From an uncultured Maribacter sp. (lineage in GTDB: Bacteria; Bacteroidota; Bacteroidia; Flavobacteriales; Flavobacteriaceae), in NCBI GenBank assembly GCA_947498505.1, contig CANMKG010000010.1, positions 1-64,000 on the forward strand: DNA of 64,000 nucleotides, given 5' to 3'. Positions 56,599-64,000 of this stretch are shown here, one piece after another (position 1 is the stretch's first letter; each line of letters begins with the position of its first letter). Below the pieces are notes generated by a model. That model saw nothing but the letters and a program-made list of their open reading frames with translations, searched no databases and had not been told where the DNA came from. Made by a program: the position numbers and the translations under genes.

Positions 56599-56800
56599 TT
56601 ATTCGATTCTTAATTTGTTCAACTATTGACCTAGTAACTATTAGCTACTTTTATTGATGTTCATTATCAAAACATCGTGTAAATTTCCCACAAAACAAGA
56701 AATAAATAAAACAGAAATGCGTAATGAGCGTAAATACTTATCAACCAAATGTTTAAAACTGGGCACGTTTTCCTACAGGGCGGGGGGTTTGGGGGGACAA

Positions 56801-56834
56801 AAAAACCTCCTTCGTCTTCGCTCAGGAGGTTTTT
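56801..56834 (-). terminator. Terminator-like hairpin at the end of the ppc 3' region
   Basis: AAAAACCTCC pairs with GGAGGTTTTT across a 14-base loop, and on the minus strand it is followed by a T run. It lies about 240 bp past the ppc stop, at the left end of the repeat array, whose units repeat its right half. A G-rich run (56779-56798) follows. Confidence 0.6.
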
Positions 56835-57050
56835 ATAAACTTATTTTCTTGAGAAATCTTTCTAATCGCTCAAGAGGTTTTTTATAAACTTATTTCATGA
56901 GAAATCTTTCAAATCACTCAGGAGGTTTTATATATACTTGTTTTCTTGAGAGATTTTTACAATCACTCAGGAGAGTTTGTAGATTTAGCTTTTTCCAAAC
57001 CGATTTTCACATCGCTCAGGAGGTTTTTTCCACTTGTTCAGGAGAATCTA
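56819..57050. repeat. Array of five degenerate 48-49-bp tandem repeats
   Basis: Units begin with the core CRCTCARGAGG at 56819, 56867, 56915, 56964 and 57013. The spacings are 48, 48, 49 and 49 bp. Each complete unit can fold a small hairpin from CTTGAG or CCTGAG with CTCAAG. It lies between the ppc stop (57075) and the start of the receiver gene (56598), and contains no gene. The rest of the 476-bp gap has only a short open frame that reads through the repeat and which I do not believe. Confidence 0.8.
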
Positions 57051-57074
57051 CAGCTTTATATATTATTCTATAAT

Positions 57075-59621
57075 TTAAGCTGAGTTTCTACTAGCGTTAA
57101 TGTTACCATATAAAGATCTAATAACAATCTTTTCATACAGCTCATTAAAGCTTGTTTTTTCTCCTATTTTCTGTAAAGCATATTGTTGAATTACCAATAA
57201 TGGCAACACAATGTTTTCTCTAATTTTTACGGACTCTCTAGAAACAGGCTCTTGTTCCATTAAAATTTCCATATCAGAAATTAATAACAACATTTCTTTA
57301 GAAAGCTCAAACTCATTAAAGAGTATCATCCAGAAATCACCATATTCCTCATTGTTTTTCATGTAACTGGTAAGTCCAAAGTGACATTTAGACAACGCCA
57401 TCATACTATTCAACATTAAGGTTTTAAAGAAAGGCACCTCTTTAAACAAGGTTTTTACCTCTTCAATTCTACCTTGATCTTGTAATGTTTTTAAAGCCGT
57501 ACCAATACCAAAATATCCTGGTACATTTTGCTTTAACTGACTCCATGATCCTACAAACGAAATAGCACGTAAATCTGTTAACTCTAATTTAGCCTTATTT
57601 CCACGCTTACCTGGTCTACTTCCAATATTGGCTTTACCATAGTACTTTAATGTACTCATGTGCTCCAAATAAGACATAAACTTATCGTGTTGCTTTAAGT
57701 TATCGTACTTGGTAAAACTTAATGCAGAAAGTTCATCTATCAACGCTCGGTGTTCTTCAGAAATTACATTTTCGTTACCAAAAATATTGTTAGAAAGTCC
57801 CGCTGTTAACAATTGCTCACAATTGTACATAAAGTGGTCTTTTGTACCATATGTACTAGTAATGGTTTGCCCTTGTATGGTTAACTGTATCTCATTATTA
57901 GCAATATCTTTTGTTTGAGCGGCGTAAAAACGATGCGTTTTTCCTCCTCCACGTGCCGGTGGTCCTCCACGACCATCAAAGAATACTACTTTAACATCGT
58001 TTTGAGCACATATAAATGATAGCTTTTCTTTGGTTCTTAATATTTCCCAGTTAGCTTTTACATAACCACCGTCTTTGGTTCCATCAGAAAAACCAAGCAT
58101 TATGGTTTGCTTACGACTACGAAGATTAATATGGCTGTTATACTGATTTAAATCGAACAGATATTGCATAGTTGCCTCTGCCCCATCCATACCTTTCATA
58201 GTTTCAAAAAGAGGAACAATATCAAAAGTGATGTCCTCAGCTTTCCAACCACACCATCTAAATAAAGTATGAACAAATAGTATTGAGAAAATATCTTCAG
58301 AATTACTAATGATATAACGGTTACAACCTTGCTCTCCGTTTTTAGCCTGAATGTCTTTTAACTGAATAATGTTTTTAATAGTATCCTTTACAATTTCTTC
58401 ATCGTAATCATCAGGAGACAAACTAAAATCGTTAGTTAAAAGTGCCTGCTCCAACTCTTTATCTGAAAGTTCAGTAATACTTTCTTTAACAACACCATTT
58501 TGCCTTAAAATGGTTTCAATAACCTTAGTATGTATACTGTGATCTTGACGGATATCTATAGTTGCAAAGTGCGTTTTAAAGATTCTTACTTTATCCATAA
58601 AATGGTCAAGTTCTTTAATATACAGTCCGTGATACTTGGCAACAAGTATTTCTCTTATAATTTCTAACGGTCCAATAATATCATTATAACCCACCGTTTT
58701 TGATGGATTAAACATAGCGATATACAAATTAGCTCGTAGTACATTTATGTGCTCTTGAAGATCTTTAAAAGTTAACTTGTTTTGTAACTTTTTTAAATCG
58801 TTATAATAGCACTTCATTAAAGTAACACGCAACTCATCAGCAACATCATTGGTTATTGCCGCGGTTACAAACGGATTTCCATCACGGTCACCACCTGGCC
58901 AAAAACCAAGTTTCATGATATCGTAATTTTCAAAATCGTTTCTGTTAATATTTTCTTTTATGTAAGCAAACAAATCACCAATAGCATCATAATACACATT
59001 ACGCAACATGTATATAATGTTTTTAGCTTCGTCTAATGGTGTTGGCTTTTTAGAATTTAATAGCGATGTTAATCCTAATTGCTGAAGTTTAACATCAATA
59101 TCATCAATCTTATCTTCTAAAATTAGTGATCGCAGATTGGTAATAATATCTAAGATAGATTTATTATAAAACTGCGTTGGGTGTGCTGTTAATACAATTC
59201 TAGCACTAAAGGTGGACAATTTATCCGCGATTAAATCCCAACTTTTATTTTTATCTACTAATTGAAAGTAATCTTTAATAGTAAGGTTAGTACTATGTTC
59301 TTGCAGTTTTGGAAAAGCAGCATCTTCAACACTATCATACAATACAACTTGACGCTCAACGTATTGAATAATCTTAAACATAAAATCAATACGTTCCTTT
59401 TCTGAATCTATATTCACGAAGTTCTGGAAAAACCCGTCTAATATTTCTCTAGGATTAAGACCAGATGCCAATCCTTTTTGACACTGATCCAGCATCAAAG
59501 GAATTAACATTCCTACGTTTTCAATATTTCTATACGGTAGATTTAAAAACAAGCTGTTATAAACATTAAACTTGTTACTTACCGATTTTTTAAAATCTTT
59601 TTGTCGCTGTAATTGATGCAT
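57075..59621 (-). CDS. ppc: Phosphoenolpyruvate carboxylase
   Basis: 848 residues starting at ATG 59621 (MHQLQRQKDFKKSV). The longer frame to 59669 begins with a TTG lying inside the -7 promoter box and is rejected. Catalytic motifs: VLTAHPTQF (His), FWPGGDRDGNPFVT, MLGFSDGTKDGGYVKANW, FFDGRGGPPARGGG and ISFVGSWSQLKQN; the C-terminal segment ends NASRNSA, near the conserved RNTG-like end. It carboxylates PEP to oxaloacetate to refill the TCA cycle. Isolated gene with its own promoter. Confidence 0.95.
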   Translation of the reverse strand: MHQLQRQKDFKKSVSNKFNVYNSLFLNLPYRNIENVGMLIPLMLDQCQKGLASGLNPREILDGFFQNFVNIDSEKERIDFMFKIIQYVERQVVLYDSVEDAAFPKLQEHSTNLTIKDYFQLVDKNKSWDLIADKLSTFSARIVLTAHPTQFYNKSILDIITNLRSLILEDKIDDIDVKLQQLGLTSLLNSKKPTPLDEAKNIIYMLRNVYYDAIGDLFAYIKENINRNDFENYDIMKLGFWPGGDRDGNPFVTAAITNDVADELRVTLMKCYYNDLKKLQNKLTFKDLQEHINVLRANLYIAMFNPSKTVGYNDIIGPLEIIREILVAKYHGLYIKELDHFMDKVRIFKTHFATIDIRQDHSIHTKVIETILRQNGVVKESITELSDKELEQALLTNDFSLSPDDYDEEIVKDTIKNIIQLKDIQAKNGEQGCNRYIISNSEDIFSILFVHTLFRWCGWKAEDITFDIVPLFETMKGMDGAEATMQYLFDLNQYNSHINLRSRKQTIMLGFSDGTKDGGYVKANWEILRTKEKLSFICAQNDVKVVFFDGRGGPPARGGGKTHRFYAAQTKDIANNEIQLTIQGQTITSTYGTKDHFMYNCEQLLTAGLSNNIFGNENVISEEHRALIDELSALSFTKYDNLKQHDKFMSYLEHMSTLKYYGKANIGSRPGKRGNKAKLELTDLRAISFVGSWSQLKQNVPGYFGIGTALKTLQDQGRIEEVKTLFKEVPFFKTLMLNSMMALSKCHFGLTSYMKNNEEYGDFWMILFNEFELSKEMLLLISDMEILMEQEPVSRESVKIRENIVLPLLVIQQYALQKIGEKTSFNELYEKIVIRSLYGNINASRNSA

Positions 59622-59666
59622 ATTCTTCTTATTTCGACCTTGTAAATTGTCTGTTTTGAATTGTAC

Positions 59667-59694
59667 CAAAGGTAAAGTACAAATTCCCGGGCAA
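59667..59694 (-). promoter_or_regulatory. ppc promoter
   Basis: On the minus strand TTG (59694-59692) and TACCTTTG (59674-59667) are 17 bp apart, matching the Bacteroidota consensus. The RNA would start near 59661, about 40 nt before the ATG at 59621. Confidence 0.6.
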
Positions 59695-59822
59695 ATATCG
59701 GTATAATAATAAAACTGTAACGTCTGCTACGGCTCAAAAAACAAAATAACATTACTAGCCAATAAAACTAACAAGTTGCGCCTAACGGATTTTTACTAAA
59801 ATCCTGAAAACTAGTTCACCAA

Positions 59823-60632
59823 CTAAATTTTAGATTTTAGCACTTTGTTTTTCTGTTTAAAAAAAGAAGCTTTGAAAAAGCTATGCACATAAAAGGCGGC
59901 AATACCTCCTACAACGGGAGAAACTATATACACCGTAAAAAAGCTAAATGAAACTTGTGGAAAAGCAGCTAAATTCCAACCCGCAAAATACGCCAATACT
60001 CTTGGTCCAAAATCCCTTGCAGGGTTTAATCCTGCTTGCGTGTACGGAGCAACTACACATATTATTAACGTAACCGTTAATCCAATAAAAACTGGCACCC
60101 ATTTTTCTATTTTCAATTTAGTTTCGGTCAACTTAAAAATCGAAAAAACTAGTGTGAAAGTACCCAAAAGCTCCATTAAGCAAGCCAGAAGCACTGTTAT
60201 CTTTAAAGTATCTTTATAGCCAGGATTGGGAAAAAATTCACCAAACATCATAGCTGTTTCTTGTGATGCCAAACTACCGCGTATTATACCATTGGCCTGC
60301 TCATAACTAGCAATATCTCCTTTAAAAATAGCATACAATAAAAAACCAGCTAGAAATGCACCAACGGTTTGACTAAGTATATACCCTGGAAGTTTTTTTA
60401 GGGAAAGTTTTTTTGCCCAACACATGGCAACGCTAACAGCAGGGTTTAAATGTGCAGGACATATATTTTTTGTAGCGTAAATAGCTATAGCCACTCCTAC
60501 ACCCCAAACTAAAGCGACTTCTAATAGACTTCCAAAGGTTTGGAACAAAATGGTAACTGCTATAGAACCGCAACCAACAAATACCAGTATAAATGTGCCT
60601 AGTAATTCCCCAAGGTACTCCTTTACATTCAT
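59823..60632 (-). CDS. MIP family aquaglyceroporin, candidate arsenite channel
   Basis: 269 residues with six spans and the two half-helices HLNPAV (NPA at 63-65) and GLNPARD (NPA at 203-205). The Asp after the second NPA is the mark of glycerol-type channels rather than water-only channels. It overlaps the arsenate-reductase-like gene by 4 bp (ATGA). In Sinorhizobium meliloti an aquaglyceroporin (AqpS) replaces ArsB in an arsR-aqpS-arsC operon and lets arsenite leave. The same gene content here argues for that role. Confidence 0.88.
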   Translation of the reverse strand: MNVKEYLGELLGTFILVFVGCGSIAVTILFQTFGSLLEVALVWGVGVAIAIYATKNICPAHLNPAVSVAMCWAKKLSLKKLPGYILSQTVGAFLAGFLLYAIFKGDIASYEQANGIIRGSLASQETAMMFGEFFPNPGYKDTLKITVLLACLMELLGTFTLVFSIFKLTETKLKIEKWVPVFIGLTVTLIICVVAPYTQAGLNPARDFGPRVLAYFAGWNLAAFPQVSFSFFTVYIVSPVVGGIAAFYVHSFFKASFFKQKNKVLKSKI

Positions 60633-61243
60633 GCCTTTATTTTAGAAAATATATAACTTAACTCCGATGCAATTTGTACACTACGTTCGTGATATTTTTC
60701 CTGCTGCTGCGGTGTATTATCAAATGCTTTAGGATCTTCAAATGTTATTGGAATTCGCTTTTCTGCACCCGGTATAAATGGACAACCTGCATCAGCACTT
60801 GAACATGTCATAATCGCTGCAAATTCAGATACTGGGTTAAAAGCATCATCATAGGTTTTAGAGAAACATATGGCAGCATGGTTGTTTTCGCTAAACTTTA
60901 CACTGTAAACAGGGTTTTTTCCTTCTGATAAAGCAGTAATTTTAAACCCGGTATTTTCTAACGTTTTTCCTATCATTGGAAACATAGCTGTTGCCTCTGT
61001 ACCTCCGGAATAACATACCACATTATTTATATTATAATGAGCAGCCATTACTTGCGCCCAAATTTGTGACAAATGACTTCTACGTGAATTATGCGTACAA
61101 ATAAAATTTAATCGCACCTCATTATTAGCATCCACTTTTGTTTGAATAAAATCCACTAAAGGTTGCAGTGTATTTTTACGTTCTTCGGAAATAGCATCAA
61201 AAGTTAAACTTGAAATAAATTGTGTTAATTCTGGAAATATCAT
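60629..61243 (-). CDS. Low-molecular-weight phosphatase family arsenate reductase
   Basis: 204 residues. The phosphatase-type loop C-T-H-N-S-R-R-S starts at Cys49 (NFICTHNSRRSHLSQ). Family members reduce arsenate to arsenite through a Cys relay; other Cys residues that could resolve the disulfide are present further on (CFSKTY, TCSSADAGCPF). It is longer than typical thioredoxin-type ArsC (about 130). It lies 34 bp after arsR and 4 bp inside the aquaglyceroporin gene. Confidence 0.85.
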   Translation of the reverse strand: MIFPELTQFISSLTFDAISEERKNTLQPLVDFIQTKVDANNEVRLNFICTHNSRRSHLSQIWAQVMAAHYNINNVVCYSGGTEATAMFPMIGKTLENTGFKITALSEGKNPVYSVKFSENNHAAICFSKTYDDAFNPVSEFAAIMTCSSADAGCPFIPGAEKRIPITFEDPKAFDNTPQQQEKYHERSVQIASELSYIFSKIKA

Positions 61244-61277
61244 TCTATGTTTTTTTGTAATATGTACTTAAAATGCC

Positions 61278-61610
61278 TTAACAGCATTCTCCTAAATTGG
61301 TTGGTTTTTGATTTAAAAATACTTGCAAATAGGTCGAAACATTTTTCCAATTTTTAATATCTATGCAGTAGCAAATGCTTGTACCTTCAATATTACCTTT
61401 TAATAAACCTAAATTTTTAAGCTCTTTAAGGTGTTGCGATATTGTAGCTTGCGAAAGACCAATCTCATTGACTAAATCTCCACAAACACACGCATTAACT
61501 TTGAACAAATGTTGTAAAATAGCAACTCTGGCTGGGTGCCCAAGTACTTTAGCTATATTGGCAAGTTTATTTTGCTCAAGAGTATATATTTCACTTTTTG
61601 TAGTTCCCAC
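61278..61610 (-). CDS. ArsR-family metalloregulator
   Basis: 110 residues, winged helix of ArsR/SmtB type: VLGHPARVAILQHL, recognition helix LSQATISQHLKELKNLGLL. Candidate As(III) ligands are Cys41 and Cys43 (NACVCGDL), matching the ELCVCDL-type site, with further Cys at 80, 82, 109 and 110. It would release DNA on binding arsenite and so open expression of the two genes downstream. First gene of the cluster. Confidence 0.9.
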   Translation of the reverse strand: MGTTKSEIYTLEQNKLANIAKVLGHPARVAILQHLFKVNACVCGDLVNEIGLSQATISQHLKELKNLGLLKGNIEGTSICYCIDIKNWKNVSTYLQVFLNQKPTNLGECC

Positions 61611-61625
61611 GCGGTATTTTTATTA

Positions 61626-61641
61626 ATTGCAATATTACGAT
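61626..61641 (-). promoter_or_regulatory. Imperfect inverted repeat upstream of arsR: candidate operator
   Basis: On the minus strand ATCGTAATATTGCAAT matches its own reverse complement at 12 of 16 positions and lies 15 bp before the arsR ATG. The position suits an ArsR operator, but the sequence alone does not prove it. Confidence 0.4.
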
Positions 61642-61662
61642 GAATACAAAAACTTACAAACG

Positions 61663-61698
61663 AAAAAAGGCTACACCATGTGAACATAACGTAGCCTT
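61663..61698 (-). terminator. Terminator after the GyrI-like gene
   Basis: On the minus strand AAGGCTAC / GTAGCCTT (with an inner ATGT/ACAT helix) is followed by TTTTTT. It ends the unit of the gene at 61724-62182 and separates it from the ars cluster. Confidence 0.8.
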
Positions 61699-61723
61699 AA
61701 CATTAGATTTTAAAAGAGTTTAT

Positions 61724-62182
61724 TTACTTTACTGCTATTAAAATATCAACCTCAGCGTTTTTAGCATCCATAGATTTTTCTCCGTACACCTCAAAATCAG
61801 CAGTGTAAGCCCTATTCAAATCTGTGTTCCAAATCTCTACCCAGGTATCGTAAACTACATTTTTATGTAAATCTCCTTTAGATACAAATTTTTCATATTC
61901 TCCCCCATCAAATGTCACGCCAATCATCCCTTCAGGAATACCGTCTAACGTACTTACTTTACACCCCAAAATTGTGTCATAAGGTTTAGTATAATCGCTT
62001 TCGTAATTCGTGTAAATAGATAATACAGCATCTTCCACTCGATTTGGAATTTTGCTTACTATATTCTCAGACATAAACCTATCCCAAAGGGCAGGTATAT
62101 CTTTGGCTCCCTGCTGATTTTCATTTGTTGTTCTAATGGTAATCCCAATTACCTTAAAAGGTGCAATACTTACTTTTTCCAT
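61724..62182 (-). CDS. GyrI-like / AraC effector-binding domain protein
   Basis: 152 residues of the GyrI-like small-molecule-binding fold: IAPFKVIGITIRTTNENQQGAKDIPALWDRFMSENI, the repeated half (VSTLDGIPEGMIGVTFDGGEYEKFVSKGDL) and TWVEIWNTDLNRAYTADFEVYG. Stand-alone members bind small hydrophobic or cationic molecules. It is preceded by the WYL regulator gene, 51 bp away. Confidence 0.85.
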   Translation of the reverse strand: MEKVSIAPFKVIGITIRTTNENQQGAKDIPALWDRFMSENIVSKIPNRVEDAVLSIYTNYESDYTKPYDTILGCKVSTLDGIPEGMIGVTFDGGEYEKFVSKGDLHKNVVYDTWVEIWNTDLNRAYTADFEVYGEKSMDAKNAEVDILIAVK

Positions 62183-62233
62183 ATTTTTAATTTTAATACT
62201 GTAAAAGTAAATTGGGTCTATGTCAGCTAGCTG

Positions 62234-62947
62234 TCAGGGGTAATATGTTTCCCATTTTTTTCTTTCTTCCTCAAAAAACTCTTGAAGTGTTAAATTATGG
62301 GGTTCAAAAATAGTCTGAGTTTGTTTTAATTTTTGAATACAATCCAACCTAAACATTCTAAACTCCTTCCGCAATCTACAAAAAGCAACAAGTGTCCAAT
62401 TTTCTTGCGTATGCAGCAGTGCAAAAGGTTCTATATCTCTTTGTGTATCTACCTTTTTAAGAGAATGGTAATCAATACGCAAAACCTGAAAACTTGTTAT
62501 CGCCATTTGTATTTGAATGAGATAATCGCTCGTTTGCACATTTTCATAATTAGCTCTAACAATCAACCTCTCGGATAATAATTCAGTTTTATCTTTCTGT
62601 GAATATTTTAAAACAGACTTAATTTTTTCAATAGCACTGGAATAAGAATTGGTAAGTGATTTGTCTTTGTTACGATTTATTATTTGCTCCGCGGTGATTA
62701 ATGCATTAGCTTCTTCCTCGGTAAACATTACAGGTGGAATTTTATATCCTTCCATTATAGAATACCCTTTACCCTCTTCGGTTACAATAGGAATTCCAGA
62801 CTTTTCGAGGGTACGAATGTCTCTATACACCGTTCTAATACTTACATCATGCTTTTCGGCAATGTCTCTTGCCGTAACAATACGTTTAGACTGCAGTTGT
62901 GTTAATATTGCTGTTAAACGAGCTAATCTGGGCTTTTCTTTTTCCAT
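62234..62947 (-). CDS. YafY-type transcriptional regulator (HTH plus WYL)
   Basis: 237 residues. N-terminal HTH_11 (LARLTAILTQLQSKRIVTARDIAEKHDVSIRTVYRDIRTLEKSGIPI) followed by a WYL-type ligand-binding part at about 135-215 (WTLVAFCRLRKEFRMFRLDCIQKL, a WTL form of the motif). Such proteins respond to small ligands or nucleic acids. The neighbours are a GyrI-like binder and two membrane proteins, which suggests one multi-gene response unit, though no operator is evident. Confidence 0.87.
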   Translation of the reverse strand: MEKEKPRLARLTAILTQLQSKRIVTARDIAEKHDVSIRTVYRDIRTLEKSGIPIVTEEGKGYSIMEGYKIPPVMFTEEEANALITAEQIINRNKDKSLTNSYSSAIEKIKSVLKYSQKDKTELLSERLIVRANYENVQTSDYLIQIQMAITSFQVLRIDYHSLKKVDTQRDIEPFALLHTQENWTLVAFCRLRKEFRMFRLDCIQKLKQTQTIFEPHNLTLQEFFEEERKKWETYYP

Positions 62948-62996
62948 TGGAGTTTCACTTTACAAAGACCCAAGAAAAATACGAAAGCTAAATTAA

Positions 62997-63695
62997 CTAC
63001 AATTGCATTTTTTTAAATTTTAACGGTCTAGCTCCCATAATTATCAACCATAAGCATATACCCAACTCCCCTATTGAAGCAGGCAACCCCACTATTGTTG
63101 CAAAAGTTGTTTTATAAAAGTCCGGGTATAAAAAATTTCCAAAAAAGGTAACTAAGTATCCAAAACATCCTAACATTAAAAATATTCCTAAAATTTTTGG
63201 CAAAAAACCAGATTTAAATACCAAATAACCAAACGGCAACAACCACAAGCCCCAAAATATTTGAGAAAGCTCTACTCCATTATCATACATATGAAGCTGA
63301 TACATTACTTCATTTTCCAATTCTACGCCTCCGTCAACTAAACCTGTATTTTTTATTAATGTAAGTACTGAGAATTTGCTCAAAATATTTACAAATGAAA
63401 TAGGAACACTTACTAGTGCAAAAACCGCCATAAATATCGCATGGTTTTTATTTACTTTATATAACAGCTTATACAAAACCAATACAAGTGCTATAAATGA
63501 TAAAAAAGTTATTACACCACATACAACACCCAGTTTAAACAGCATTTCAGAATCTATAATATTCTGTAATGTTTGCGTTGCATCATCCCATACTATTAAT
63601 TTTGAAGGGATATACAGGAGATTTAAAATTCCGAATATTACTAATATTAGGTAAAGTACTCCTGCTATTCTGGCTGTTTTATTTATTGACTTCAT
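62997..63695 (-). CDS. DUF4386 membrane protein
   Basis: 232 residues with six hydrophobic spans. The DUF4386 pattern is clear: INKTARIAGVLYLILVIFG at the start and FWGLWLLPFGYLVFKSGFLPKILGIFLMLGCFGYLV in the second half. Function unknown. It lies between the WYL regulator and the DUF6326-like gene, 22 bp from the latter, and likely shares its transcript. Confidence 0.85.
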   Translation of the reverse strand: MKSINKTARIAGVLYLILVIFGILNLLYIPSKLIVWDDATQTLQNIIDSEMLFKLGVVCGVITFLSFIALVLVLYKLLYKVNKNHAIFMAVFALVSVPISFVNILSKFSVLTLIKNTGLVDGGVELENEVMYQLHMYDNGVELSQIFWGLWLLPFGYLVFKSGFLPKILGIFLMLGCFGYLVTFFGNFLYPDFYKTTFATIVGLPASIGELGICLWLIIMGARPLKFKKMQL

Positions 63696-63717
63696 GGTTT
63701 TTGATACTTTAATTTTA

Positions 63718-64000
63718 CTATTGCTTGCGAACTACTTTTGGCCACTTAACGGCATACCAAACAATTAAAGCAGTGATAAAACTTTCTAAAACTGCCAAAA
63801 GCACATAAAACGCATACCAAGAAGTTAATGAACTATAAATGATGTACAGCATCATGAGCGTAAAAAGTGTTCCGAAAACAATATTAAGCCATCTGCTAAT
63901 TTTTGGTTTTAGTAATATGGATAAGAAAATCATAAACGCTGGAATAGCCATAACCACAGCCGCAGAAAACAATTTAAATGGCGTATCTAGTATATTAACC
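63718..64000 (-). CDS. DUF6326-like membrane protein, 5' end outside the window
   Basis: The frame is open from the window end: reading continues upstream of the TTG at 63972 through VNILDTPFKLFSAAVVMA without a stop. The visible 94 or so residues hold AIPAFMIFLSILLKPKISRWLNIVFGTLFTLMMLYII and the end FITALIVWYAVKWPK, the pattern of DUF6326 proteins. Three spans are visible. The start is off the edge. It is encoded upstream of the DUF4386 gene. Confidence 0.75.
   Translation of the reverse strand, partial: VNILDTPFKLFSAAVVMAIPAFMIFLSILLKPKISRWLNIVFGTLFTLMMLYIIYSSLTSWYAFYVLLAVLESFITALIVWYAVKWPKVVRKQ

Noticed and set aside
56779-56798. G-rich run that might form a G-quadruplex
   Set aside because: Only G3, G6 and G6 runs are present; a three-tetrad quadruplex needs four separate G3 tracts with loops, and the spacing does not supply them.
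56654-56887. Plus-strand frame of 77 residues in the repeat region
   Set aside because: It reads through the G-rich run and the first repeat units, so its coding potential is an accident of the repeats.
56819-57050. Regular repeats that might be a CRISPR array
   Set aside because: Period of 48-49 bp is uniform with similar sequence throughout the unit; there are no unique spacers and no cas genes.

Overview
The window is a chromosomal segment of a Bacteroidota bacterium, most likely a marine member of the Flavobacteriaceae. The evidence is AT-rich DNA, giant Asp-rich secreted proteins, a PorP/SprF-type protein beside a type B (CHU_C-like) type IX secretion substrate, promoters of the Bacteroidota form (TTG, about 17-20 bp, TAnnTTTG), and a near absence of Shine-Dalgarno sequences with one striking exception at rpsU. 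Genus and species cannot be read from the sequence alone.

Region by region. Positions 1-17117, minus strand: a cell-surface block. It holds the start of a truncated adhesin-like gene, a 1891-residue FG-GAP/UnbV/thrombospondin-3 protein, a 1343-residue Calx-beta/beta-helix protein, then a triad of OmpA-like protein, PorP/SprF-type protein and type B substrate. The substrate contains three nearly identical 690-bp repeats. Positions 17509-19098, plus strand: prfC. Positions 19149-34487, minus strand: the core gene-expression block rpsU, xer recombinase, hpf, four tRNAs, tuf, tRNA-Trp, secE, nusG, rplK, rplA, rplJ, rplL, rpoB, rpoC and a DUF3467 gene. It carries an attenuator between rplL and rpoB and a terminator after rpoC. 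Positions 34570-41229, minus strand: acyl-CoA dehydrogenase, a ComEA-like HhH protein, Na+/alanine symporter, K+ channel, PspC, DUF2851 and rhodanese. Positions 41369-43067, plus strand: MarR, nitroreductase and YceI behind a perfect palindromic operator.

Positions 43144-49859, plus strand: a complete trpEGDCFBA operon preceded by a readable attenuation leader. An 18-residue leader peptide with three consecutive Trp codons is followed by competing hairpins that fit the classical 1:2, 2:3 and 3:4 scheme. A palindromic repeat pair sits at the trpE-trpG junction, one copy inside the trpG reading frame. Positions 49865-53189 hold a small membrane protein, an M20 peptidase, a DinB protein, a LamG-like secreted protein and a DUF1330-like protein.

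Positions 53202-64000, minus strand: a Dus enzyme, a TPR membrane protein, and an unusual two-gene signalling pair (Cys-rich histidine-kinase-like protein plus membrane-anchored receiver). Then come a 48-bp repeat array, PEP carboxylase, and an arsR-arsC-aquaglyceroporin arsenic cluster. The end holds a GyrI-like protein, a YafY-type WYL regulator, a DUF4386 protein and a truncated DUF6326-like protein.

No rRNA, CRISPR array, insertion sequence or prophage was seen. The best candidates for new biology are the trp leader, the shared C-terminal tail of the two giant surface proteins, the Cys-rich kinase/receiver pair, the in-frame palindromic element in trpG, and the 48-bp hairpin repeat array after ppc.
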